A stretch of DNA of 64,000 bases from Boletus sp. NGJ (taxonomy: Eukaryota > Basidiomycota > Agaricomycetes > Boletales > Boletaceae), in assembly GCA_019096195.1 (NCBI GenBank), contig JAGTXK010000127.1:50412-114411 (forward strand). Reading direction: 5' to 3'. The translations under genes and the position numbers were made by a program. The notes beneath the pieces were generated by a model. The model ran no database searches and was not told the origin of the DNA. It saw nothing but the letters and a program-made list of their open reading frames with translations. The first letter of the stretch is position 1. Every line of letters begins with the position of its first letter. Below are positions 36,301 to 44,800 of the stretch, piece after piece.

Positions 36301-36368
36301 AAAAGCCTCCATGTCCCCCTCCCCTTCCTCACCGGTTTGCGCAACGAAGATCCCCCTTCTGCAGAAAC
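33337..36368. other. Three kilobases without a recognised gene
   Basis: The most protein-like reading is on the minus strand: 'TYTVEFPRGFRVVADHTAW' (about 35140-35080), and after a possible intron, 'ESGVLLVRELDWSDVAF' and 'LNDHRGFHVGPCAFVNLGW' (34890-34750). It might be a two- or three-exon gene of unknown family, but I could not find a consistent start or end. Another minus-strand fragment with 'FPLANLREFEISDALR' lies at 36280-36220. The rest shows nothing convincing. Confidence 0.35.
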
Positions 36369-36942
36369 ATGAACCCGAATCAACCATCGTTGAACGTGTA
36401 CGACGCCCTGCATCAGTCTCAAAATACACCCGATCCGCTGTATGTGTTTCACCATTCACCCCCGACTTTGCAGGATTGGCAGGTGCTACTGACACTGATG
36501 ACTTTTTTTTTCGTTTACAAGGGACGAATTCCTTTCCAGGCTCCTCTTCGACATCCCCAATCCTTTGCCCATCCCCACCCCCACATATGCATCTGCATCT
36601 ACACCGGCACCGGCACCTACCTCCATGCCCACCTCCTTCGCCCACCTCACGTGCAACTGGGTCTCTCCATACCCTCCTCTCATCTGTGGTACACCCCTCC
36701 CACCCAACCCCAAAGACGTTGTTTCACACTTTCGCCTCGTCCACAACGTCCGAGGAAACGACAAAGCCATTGCCGGCTGTCATTGGCACGCATGCCGCGC
36801 CCCGCCGATGCAAAGAGGGAGTGTGATACGACACATACTGACGGTGCATCTGGGGCTGTTACGATGGCAATGTGAAGGGTGCGGGAGGGTATTCTCGAGA
36901 AAGGGGACAGAACATGTGTGTGGTGGGCGGGAAGGTGCATGA
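36369..36942 (+). CDS. Small C2H2-type zinc-finger protein (paralogue B)
   Basis: Two exons, 36369-36439 and 36522-36942, give 163 residues. The intron (GTATGT…TACAAG, 82 bases) sits after the same 'NTPDPL' codons as in paralogue A, and the second exon begins 'DEFLSRLLFDIPNPLP' against 'AEFLAQLLADIPDVLP' in A. The C terminus matches A closely: 'CNWV…CGTPL…HFRLVHNVRGND', 'CHWHACRAPPMQRGSVIRH' and 'LRWQCEGCGRVFSRKGTEH'. The middle is Pro/Ala/Thr-rich and of variable length. It probably binds nucleic acid. The pair is about 29 kb apart and in opposite orientation. Confidence 0.75.
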
Positions 36943-37480
36943 TTGTGGACGCTTGCATTCTATGAATTGCTCTTGTTTCTTTCTAGGTACCTGTTATGGA
37001 CTCGTAACACGCGACTTACGGAAAATTGATCATACCCAGGGGTGGCGAGCCGGCAGGCGAGCCGAGGAGCTACCCAGGGGTCGGCGTCGGAATGCGGAAA
37101 ATCCTACCCAGGGGGCGGTGTCTGGATCTCAGGCTGAATGACCACAGTCCGATTTCGACATAGTACTGGCATAAAAACTATCCAAGGACGACCTGCAAGG
37201 CTGCAACGAGCCATCCGCTCACATCCCTGGTGGTGACCTCGCCATGTTTTCGAACACAATAACCTGCGATTGAGCCGCTATCTCATCTGTGTGGAGCCGG
37301 TGTCTGAGTCGACCGCTACAAACTTTGAGTTGACCGCTGCAAATTCGACCTGCTCCTGGTTGCTCCAGCTGGTATCTATACTATCCTACTTACCTTCAGG
37401 TTCCTGCATACTCATGTTGTGTCAATAGCTGCATTTGTGGTGCTGTGCCCTCACTGTTATCCCAGCCTGAGGTCGCCTAC
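36943..37480. other. Intergenic with short TACCCAGGGG repeats
   Basis: Three copies of a (C/T)TACCCAGGGG motif lie at 37032-37043, 37069-37080 and 37103-37114, each followed by GC-rich sequence. No gene is seen. Confidence 0.45.
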
Positions 37481-38110
37481 TAACCATTAGGTGATCAGGA
37501 TGCTCCTCATCGAACGCAATCCAAATGCATCAAAGGCACCGACTTTCGCCCCACTGTGCGCAAAAATTGGTTCATTGCAGGATTGGATGACCTCCAGCTC
37601 CGTGTGTTCAACCACAACACCCACAAGAACTTGGTCGTCTCATTTGAGGCCCATCCAGATTATATTAGATGTCTTGCAGTGCACCCGACGGTGAGTGTTG
37701 TGTTGAAAGATGCCAACTTCACGATGGATGCTCACGACAAGGGAGTCAATTATGTTGATTTTCACCCAGGGCCTGATGGCACAACTGCGGAAGGCAACCG
37801 CATCCCTCTCCGGATTAGAGAACTCAGCACTACGGAGATCTTCGCAACCAATATGATCCATTCTCCCAGTGGATGTTCTGAGTCGGGACCTGTCTTGTTG
37901 TCAAACAGGCTAGCTGCTATTTTGTCTGGGACTCGGAATAGTGAATGTGTCATTACAGTAATGGATCTGTCTACTAGTACAAAATATAACTTTGAGCCCA
38001 TTCTTTTGCAAGCCGCATCAAGTCACTCAATCAAGGCTGAGTTGTGCCAAATCAGATTCAATCAGCATCAGAGTCTGAGTCCATGTCAAAATCATCAGCA
38101 ATCAGCTATG
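37481..38110 (+). pseudogene. Fragment of a SEC27 / COPB2 (beta'-COP) gene fused to unrelated sequence
   Basis: The reading contains 'CIKGTDFRPTVRKNWFIAG' (37522-37576), 'DDLQLRVFNHNTHKNLV' (37584-37634), 'FEAHPDYIRCLAVHPT' (37643-37690), 'FTM DAHDKGVNYVDFHPG' split across 37717-37770, and 'NRIPLRIRELSTTEIFATN' (37798-37855). These are separate WD40-propeller parts of the COPI subunit beta'-COP, but the segments between them are missing, so this is a deletion derivative. After 'MIHSPSG' (37872) the sequence no longer resembles COPB2; it continues open for about 85 codons as an unrecognised protein segment. The full-length gene must lie elsewhere. Confidence 0.75.
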
Positions 38111-38170
38111 AGACATCCTAGGGCATGCTAGGGTGGGTTCAACCCTTACCCTAGGGTTACCTGAACCCTA

Positions 38171-38780
38171 TTTTAAGGGATCTAATCTAATTGGGTAAGG
38201 GCTACCATAGGGTACAGGTAACATCAACATAGCAAACCACGCACATGCGCCATTGGCGCATGTGCGCGTCCACAACAACATCGCAATAAAACATGAACAA
38301 TCGAGTGTTGATAACGACGACTGCAGCATAAACGATGAACAGATGAAAACGAGGAATATGTTGAGTGTAGTTATACAGCGTGCACATGCGCGCATGGCGC
38401 ATGTGCATGTGAAATAAGCAACAACAACAAGACACATGTTTCACATTTATACGACAAACACGCCGATGCGCCATGAGAGCATCTGCTCAGTTGATAGGTG
38501 TGTCGTACTGAGGTCTTGTTGTTGTTTGTTTCCCGCGCACATGCGCACATGGCGCATGTGCGCGCTGTCTATAGTACGACACACCTATCAACTGAGCAGA
38601 TGCTCTCATGGCGCATCGGCGTGTTTGTCGTATAAATGTGAAACATGTGTCTTGTTGTTGTTGCTTATTTCACATGCACATGCGCCATGCGCGCATGTGC
38701 ACGCTGTATAACTACACTCAACATATTCCTCGTTTTCATCTGTTCATCGTTTATGCTGCAGTCGTCGTTATCAACACTCG
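38171..38780. repeat. Palindromic repeat 'P': 207-base arms around a 65-base centre
   Basis: Bases 38302-38508 are the reverse complement of 38574-38780, apart from rare mismatches. The left flank (38171-38301) is a further inverted match to 40569-40699. The arms contain many GCGCATGTGCG/CGCACATGCGC hairpins. The apparent ORFs in the arms are mirror images of each other and show no protein family, so I regard the element as non-coding. It abuts degenerate telomere-like repeats on its left (38142-38162). Confidence 0.85.
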
Positions 38781-38920
38781 ACAATGGCGTCGTTGTCATC
38801 TGCGCCTGGAATGCATTGCATTCCTCTTTTCACATACATGTCCTGTGTACATTATTTTAGTACCTTATATTTACACTCTGAAGGGTTCAAATCACCTCTA
38901 CGCTCACGTATCATTCCTCT

Positions 38921-38937
38921 TAGGGTTAGGGTTAGGG
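38921..38937 (+). repeat. Interstitial telomere-type repeat (TTAGGG)n
   Basis: Nearly three tandem units of TTAGGG, directly joined to the GGAGCCGAGCC end of the palindromic element. Confidence 0.95.
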
Positions 38938-39123
38938 AGCCGAGCCGAGCCGCGAAGCGGCGAGGCGAGGCGTTACCGGCGGTAAGGCGATAACGCTGTT
39001 GCCTCGGCAAGGGATTACCTTATGGGTCGCACTAGAGATATTGTCTACCGGTCGAGTACCAATTCGCCGGCGGTGTCTAGCCTTAGCTAGCACCCTAGTG
39101 TTTATCTACACTAAAGGCCCGTC

Positions 39124-39176
39124 ATGGGTTTCGACCTTTTGGTCTCATCAGTAGGGGCGCACACCCCTAAACCCAC
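39124..39176 (-). ncRNA. Type III hammerhead ribozyme, copy 1 (minus strand)
   Basis: Exact inverted copy of the motif at 39335-39387. All core bases (CUGAUGA, GAAA, UH at the cleavage site) are present on the minus strand; predicted cleavage lies between 39170 and 39169. Confidence 0.85.
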
Positions 39177-39334
39177 ACCACCTTAGGACATACTAACCGG
39201 CTTATGTACACCTCACCATGATTTTGTATTGTCCTGGGCAGACTGGCTCATGAAATTTCCTTTTCAGGACTTATGACCGCCATACAAAATCATGGTGAGG
39301 TGTACATAAGCCGGTTAGTATGTCCTAAGGTGGT

Positions 39335-39387
39335 GTGGGTTTAGGGGTGTGCGCCCCTACTGATGAGACCAAAAGGTCGAAACCCAT
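39335..39387 (+). ncRNA. Type III hammerhead ribozyme, copy 2
   Basis: Hand folding gives a complete hammerhead. Stem III pairs 39335-39340 with 39382-39387. Predicted cleavage follows 39341 (H17 = U). Stem I is a closed hairpin, 39342-39347 with 39354-39359. The conserved CUGAUGA is 39360-39366, stem II is 39367-39370 with 39375-39378 (loop AAAA), and GAAA is 39379-39382. Stem III is the open stem, so it is type III. Stem III is short (6 bp), as in plant retrozymes that act as dimers. Confidence 0.87.
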
Positions 39388-39589
39388 GACGGGCCTTTAG
39401 TGTAGATAAACACTAGGGTGCTAGCTAAGGCTAGACACCGCCGGCGAATTGGTACTCGACCGGTAGACAATATCTCTAGTGCGACCCATAAGGTAATCCC
39501 TTGCCGAGGCAACAGCGTTATCGCCTTACCGCCGGTAACGCCTCGGCCTCGCCGCTTCGCGGCTCGGCTCGGCTCCCTAACCTAAACCT

Positions 39590-39890
39590 AATTCTCACGC
39601 AGAAGCGCAACCGGAAAGATCCGAGTGACAAACCGGCAAGATCCGGCTTTAATTTCCGCTGCGTAATCTCCGCTCTCCCACGTTTTATTAATGGTCCGTG
39701 CGCGTTCCCTTCCCGTATAAATACAGGTAAGGAACAAGAAATTCTTTTCACTAGTTCGCCAGAGGTCTGATGAGTCCCCGGACGAAATAGGTGGCAATGG
39801 AAGCGGTCGCCCCATCGCCTATTACCTATCTGGCACCATCCCTACACTACCCCCCTCACACTTTTGCTTCGCAAAAGTGTTCGGCCCCCC
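39590..39890 (+). mobile_element. TATA-hammerhead-hairpin unit 1
   Basis: A compact non-coding unit: 5' block with repeated AAGATCCG motifs, a conserved 'TTTCCGCTGCG' and 'TAATGGTCCGTGCGC' block, a TATAAATA box (39716-39723), a type I hammerhead (39758-39834), 'GGCACCATCCCTACAC' and a 10-bp hairpin (39858-39880), ending CGGCCCCCC and running straight into telomere-type CCCTAA repeats. Two further units in the same orientation follow at 40697 and 40942. Confidence 0.85.
39758..39834 (+). ncRNA. Type I hammerhead ribozyme, copy 1
   Basis: Stem I pairs 39758-39766 with 39824-39834 across an internal loop. CUGAUGA is 39767-39773, stem II 39774-39777 with 39780-39783, GAAA 39784-39787. Stem III is closed and runs to U16.1 at 39822. 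Predicted cleavage is between 39823 and 39824. The open stem is stem I, so type I, the kind known from Penelope-like elements and animal retrozymes. Confidence 0.87.
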
Positions 39891-39944
39891 TAACCCTAAC
39901 CCTTCGCGGCTCGGCTCGGCTCCCTAACCCTAACCTAACCCTAA
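39885..39944 (+). repeat. Telomere-type CCCTAA repeats with a short 'T' element end between
   Basis: CCCCCCTAACCCTAACCC (39885-39902), then 20 bases identical to the outer end of the 'T' element, then CCCTAACCCTAACCTAACCCTAA (39922-39944). Confidence 0.9.
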
Positions 39945-40239
39945 GAGGTGTACATAAGCCGGTTAGTATGTCCTAAGGTGGTGTGGGTTTAGGGGTGTGC
40001 GCCCCTACTGATGAGACCAAAAGGTCGAAACCCATGACGGGCCTTTAGTGTAGATAAACACTAGGGTGCTAGCTAAGGCTAGACACCGCCGGCGAATTGG
40101 TACTCGACCGGTAGACAATATCTCTAGTGCGACCCATAAGGTAATCCCTTGCCGAGGCAACAGCGTTATCGCCTTACCGCCGGTAACGCCTCGCCTCGCC
40201 GCTTCGCGGCTCGGCTCGGCTCCCTAACCTAACCCTAAC
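39945..40239 (+). repeat. Third copy of the 'T' element
   Basis: Near-identical to 39293-39590 in the same orientation. It begins just after telomere repeats (truncated relative to the palindrome arm, starting at GAGGTGTACATAAG) and ends CTCCCTAACCTAACCCTAAC. Confidence 0.92.
39983..40035 (+). ncRNA. Type III hammerhead ribozyme, copy 3
   Basis: Identical to copy 2 with an offset of 648 bases. Predicted cleavage follows 39989. Confidence 0.86.
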
Positions 40240-40699
40240 GACAAACACGCCGATGCGCCATGAGAGCATCTGCTCAGTTGATAGGTGTGTCGTACTGAGG
40301 TCTTGTTTGTTGTTTGTTTCCCGCGCACATGCGCACATGGCGCATGTGCGCGCTGTCTATAGTACGACACACCTATCAACTGAGCAGATGCTCTCATGGC
40401 GCATCGGCGTGTTTGTCGTATAAATGTGAAACATGTGTCTTGTTGTTGTTGCTTATTTCACACGCACATGCGCCATGCGCGCATGTGCGCGCTGCATAAC
40501 TACACTCAACATATCCCTCGTTTTCATCTGTTCATCGTTTATGCCGCAGTCGTCGTTATCAACACTCGATTGTTCATGTTTTATTGCGATGTTGTTGTGG
40601 ACGCGCACATGCACCATTGGCGCATGTGCGTGGTTTGCTATGTTGATGTTACCTGTACCCTATGGTAGCCCTTACCCAATTAGATTAGATCCCTTAAAA
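40240..40699 (+). repeat. Second copy of palindromic repeat 'P'
   Basis: Starts immediately after telomere-type repeats. Bases 40240-40565 match 38452-38780 and 40367-40699 match the reverse complement of 38171-38508. It contains its own inner inverted repeat of about 54 bases (40240-40294 with 40367-40421). It ends CCCTTAAAA and joins unit 2 of the hammerhead series. Confidence 0.88.
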
Positions 40700-40940
40700 T
40701 TTCCGCTGCGTCTATCTCCGCCTCCCACGTTATTACTAATGGTCCGTGCGCGATTCTCTCCCATATAAATAGGGTAAGAATCAAGAAAATCTTTTCTTCC
40801 TATCGCCAGAGGTCTGATGAGTCTCCGGACGAAATAGGTGGCAATGGAATGCTGAGGCCCCATCGCCTATTACCTATCTGGCACCCATCCCTACACACAT
40901 CCCCCTCGCTGCTTGCTTCGCTCGCAGCTCGGCCCCCCTA
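40697..40940 (+). mobile_element. TATA-hammerhead-hairpin unit 2 (5' truncated)
   Basis: Begins at 'TTTCCGCTGCG', lacking the AAGATCCG block. TATAAATA at 40764-40771, hammerhead 40805-40882, then 'GGCACCCATCCCTACAC' and a hairpin around 40909-40930 whose stem sequence differs from unit 1 but still pairs. It ends CGGCCCCCCTAACC. Confidence 0.83.
40805..40882 (+). ncRNA. Type I hammerhead ribozyme, copy 2
   Basis: Same fold as copy 1. Stem II has GUCU/GGAC, one G-U wobble in place of G-C, which keeps pairing. The stem III loop is one base longer. Predicted cleavage is between 40871 and 40872. Confidence 0.85.
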
Positions 40941-40941
40941 A

Positions 40942-41230
40942 CCAACCGGAAAGATCCGAGTGTTACCGGCAAGATCCGGCTTTAATTTCCGCTGCGTCTA
41001 TCTCCGCTCTCCCACGTTATATTAATGGTCCGTGCGCAACTCTTTCTTGTATAAATACAGGTAAGAGTTATGAAATACTTTTCTCTATTCGCCAGAGGTC
41101 TGATGAGTCCCCGGACGAAATAGGTGGCAATGGAAGCGGTCGCCCCATCGCCTATTACCTATCTGGCACCATCCCACTCCTATCCCCCTCGCACAGCTCG
41201 CTTCGCTCGCTGTGCTCGGCCCCCCTAACC
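40942..41230 (+). mobile_element. TATA-hammerhead-hairpin unit 3
   Basis: Carries the full 5' block 'ACCGGAAAGATCCGAGTG', TATAAATA at 41050-41057, a type I hammerhead at 41091-41167, 'GGCACCATCCCA' and a hairpin 41191-41215 (GCACAGC…GCTGTGC). It ends CGGCCCCCCTAACC like the other units. Confidence 0.85.
41091..41167 (+). ncRNA. Type I hammerhead ribozyme, copy 3
   Basis: Same fold and same core as copy 1, offset 1,333 bases. Predicted cleavage is between 41156 and 41157. Confidence 0.87.
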
Positions 41231-41640
41231 ACAGCTTGGCTCAGTTTCCTAACCTGAACCCAATTACAAAAAGTATATTAAATCTGCACTAATACTATTG
41301 CTTTTATGTAACTTACTATAGTACACTTTTTAATGCATTTGATTGCTTTCATTGTTTGAATGGTAAAATAGCATGGTAAAAAGATATGGTAAAAGGATAG
41401 CAAAAGGAATAAAACTATGATAAAAGAGCTGAAAAGCATGATTAAAAGCATAGAGATCTGCTTTTAGTACTTTTCATGTGGGTTCATGAAAGCACTGGAA
41501 AGCAACAAAAAGTATGTGAGAAGCAGCACAAAGCAACATGTGAATTTACTGATATAGCCTATTACCTACAGTATCTGGCACCCCATCCCTACACATATCC
41601 CCCTCACAGTGCTTGGCCTCCTAACCCTTCCTCACTAGGG
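41231..41640 (+). other. AT-rich tail and relic of a fourth hammerhead unit
   Basis: 41270-41550 is AT-rich with degenerate TGGTAAAA/AAAGCAT repeats. At 41546-41626 the sequence returns to a decayed 3' end of the same unit: 'CCTATTACCTA' then 'TATCTGGCACC', 'ATCCCTACACATATCCCCCTC' in part, and 'CCTCCTAACCC'. The ribozyme core upstream is lost. Confidence 0.6.
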
Positions 41641-41818
41641 CTGCTACATCCAACAGCCATTTAATGGCCTGGTATGGTCTAGCTAGGGCTAGCTAGATGT
41701 TGGCAATTTTGCTAATGTGCCCACCAACCACTTGCGGGCAACACACCCCGTGTCACGTGAGTCGCGGCTATTCTGCGGTGCGAACTTCGAAGGAGCTACT
41801 AAGTAGTACGTTGACGAG

Positions 41819-44800
41819 ATGGCCGTATTTGATGGGGTGCACTATTCGCTCTCCCTGTCGCTGCCCCCGACACGCAGAAGGGAACTCGCCGCCGTCCTCG
41901 ACCTCAACGGCGCAGCCCCGCATCCGCCCTACACCCACTTCATCGCCCTCCCAGCCTCCCACGCACATAACAATGCCACCAACGACTCCACCGTCAAGCT
42001 TGTCACCGACCGCTGGGTCGATCGCAGCGTCGTCATGGGAAAACGCCAGCCGTATGTATATCTCCCTTTTCCCGTGGCATATGACCGACGCATCCCATCT
42101 CTCAATTCCAGCGAGCAGTATTACTCCCCAGATCCCGCTATGATCTTTTCAGGCGTCGTTGCCTGTGCTACCGACGTGCGTCTCTCTCACATCCTCTTGT
42201 TTGCCTTAGCCTCACATCCCGTTCACCCCAGCTTCCTGTAGCCGACTTGGAGGTCCTCTCGGCAGGCATCACCGCACTTGGCGGTCAGTGGCGTATTGGT
42301 CTCACCCGCGACGTCACCCATCTCTTTGCCCTCCGTACTGGCAGTGACAAGGTACCCATCCCTCCCTCTCACTCGCTGCGCTCACCCCTCAGCCTGCTAC
42401 CCAGTACAATACTGCCCTCCACTTTACACCCCAAACCCACATGTGCATCCTCACCCCACATTGGTTCGACGACGCTGTCCGTCTCGGACGTCGTATCCCA
42501 GAAATACCTTACGCTTGGCCAGATCCACCCGTCTTGCGCCCCGGTATGACCCTCAATCTTAACGACGATCCTCTCGCCACAGAGGGTAGACGCAGACGAA
42601 AACCCGCTGGAGATACAGACGCAGAGACAGGAAACGGCACGAACGTCCTCAACGAAGGGAAACACGTCCGCGTCTGGGCTGGTCGTCGCATTCTCCTCTC
42701 CACCTCGCTCGAATTAGGAGACGGCTCACGAAGCGCAATCAAAGCTGGTATCCAGCGCGCCGGTGGTGTCGTCGTGCCCATCAACGAGAATGCAGACGAG
42801 GAGGTGGAAGAAAAGGCAGTCGATGGATGTGACGTACTCGTCACACGATGGCGGAGTGGCAGATCGTATTTCAAGGTATGCATTTCCGACGTTCATACCT
42901 CACTCTCACCTTGCTCGCGCGTAGGCAGCACGTGCATCCCTTCTCATTGGGACCCTCAGTTGGCTGTTTAGCGTCGAGTCTAGTGGTACGCTCCACTCGC
43001 CCCTCGACTCGCTGCTTTGGTATCCCACTCCAAGGGGCGGCATCCCTGATCTCATGAATTGTGTTCGTAACGTTTCGAGTACCTTAACGTTTCCCCTCCT
43101 GCCCCAGTTAACATTCTTTGCAGGAGATTTCAATTACCAATTACACAGGTGCAGCACGCGATTATCTCAAACGTCTCATTGTGCTTGTCGGCGCTAAGTT
43201 TACGCCGAGCATGAGCCAATCGAACAAGGTCCTCGTGGCAGGTTTGTGAGTATAGTTGCATACCATCATTCACGCGCATCGACGTAATCCCCTTTGTAGT
43301 CAACCGTCACCCAAGACAACCCGCGCACTCTCGTGGTCTATTCCGGTCGTGAACCACACATGGTTAGAAGATTGCTTCGTGGAGTGGCGGTGAGTGCCTC
43401 TGCATGCTCTCTGTATCTTGCTGCTCACACACACCAGCGCACTCACGGTCGGACTGGAGCGTTACATCGTGTATCCCCCCGGTATCGACTTCGGCAAAAT
43501 GTTGATGACACGACACGACGGATGTTTGTCTCGTTCATACCATCCACCTCTTTATTCGCTAATTCTCTTTTTTGTTCGCTTTGCCTTTTTTTTTTGTCTA
43601 CAGCCCCTTCTTCTCAATCCATGTCTACTGCGCGCTTGAATGGCGGTGCCGTACCAGGCAGCCGCGGGATCGGCATCATCGACGTGGAACAGGAGGAATC
43701 GCGCGATGCCGAGTATCGCGATCGTGCACGCTCGGCTGTGGGTGCACTTGACCTATTGACAATGCAGGAAGCTCTTGCGAACGACACAACAATGGATGGG
43801 ATGTCCATGTCCTGGCTAGAGGGCGAGGTACCAACAGAGTCGCGAGCGCGAGCAACTTCGCAGGCGGGGTCAGTGAAGAAGACGCCCTCCTCATCCGTAA
43901 GGGCGAAGCGTGGGTCGATATCGACACCGATGACGGCCTCGGCGACGGGAGCGTTCGTTGACCATTTGATCAAGCTTCCCGCAGATGACGACGAGGACGA
44001 GGACGTAGGTGGCAAACGACGTACCCCAGCGGATGGTAAACAACGTGGGCGGGCATCTTTAATAGGTTCGCGTGCAACATCCCGGAGTGTGTCGAAGCCA
44101 CCGTCAGTGGGTCTCTCTGAGACCGTAAGGGAGGTCAAGGCAGCTGAGCGTAATGTGGGAGGGAGCTCCAAAGATGAGAAGGGAAAAGGAAAAGGAAAGG
44201 AGTGGTGTGGTGTCGACGATACCGGAAAACGGCGAACACGGCCGGCTCGGGAGGCAGAGGGTGAGGATGCTCCCCAGCCAGCGCGCCCTCCAAAACATAA
44301 ACCCCATCTCGTCGAACTCAGATCAGACGTCCAGATTGACCAAGCCGAGGTCGAGGTGGAGAAACAAGCGCCTGCACAGAGGAACAAGCTGCGACGACGG
44401 GCCAAGGGGATGACCATCGGTTCCGATTCAGATTCGCATTCCGATGCAGGCGAAGGCGAGGGGTCGGTGCCGCCCCGGAGGGGGACTGGCGCGGGCGCAA
44501 CGACCCCTGTCAAGTCGGGGATGAAGCCTAGACCAAGATCGAAGTCGCAATCTAGGCCCACGTCGGTGTTGGGCGGGGGGAGTGCGGACGAGGTGAGGGT
44601 GGTAGCTGGGACGGGGAATGAGGGGCTGGAAAGCAATGGGAGGGGATGGGGAAGCCGAGACGCAACGGCGAGGTTGTAACCAAGGAAAAAGAAAAGGGAA
44701 AAACGAAGGAGGGGAGAAAGGAGACGGAAAAGGTCACATCCCGCCTTCGATCACCTACAAGTTCACATTTATCGGCCTCACCCGATGCGAAGAACTCGCG

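Larger units (their letters stand above)
38921..39590. repeat. Palindromic repeat 'T': ~309-base arms around a 52-base centre, telomere repeats at both outer ends
   Basis: Bases 38921-39229 are the reverse complement of 39282-39590 with about one inserted base. The outer left end is TTAGGG repeats (38921-38937) and the outer right end is CCCTAACC (39574-39590), so two copies of one element stand head to head with telomere-type repeats at the outer edges. Each arm carries one type III hammerhead motif. A third copy in the same orientation as the right arm lies at 39945-40239. Confidence 0.93.

Noticed and set aside
38168-38990. Cys-rich ORFs with 'HVSCCCCLFHMHMRHARM' on both strands
   Set aside because: They are mirror images produced by the palindrome and repeat in every copy with changes that do not favour synonymous sites; low-complexity CA/TG-rich DNA explains them.
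38142-41640. CRISPR-like array of repeats
   Set aside because: Eukaryotic context, units of unequal length, no uniform repeat/spacer pattern.
43614-44636. 340-codon minus-strand ORF
   Set aside because: Antisense shadow of the charged linker of the BRC1/RTT107-like gene, whose BRCT domains on the plus strand are clear.
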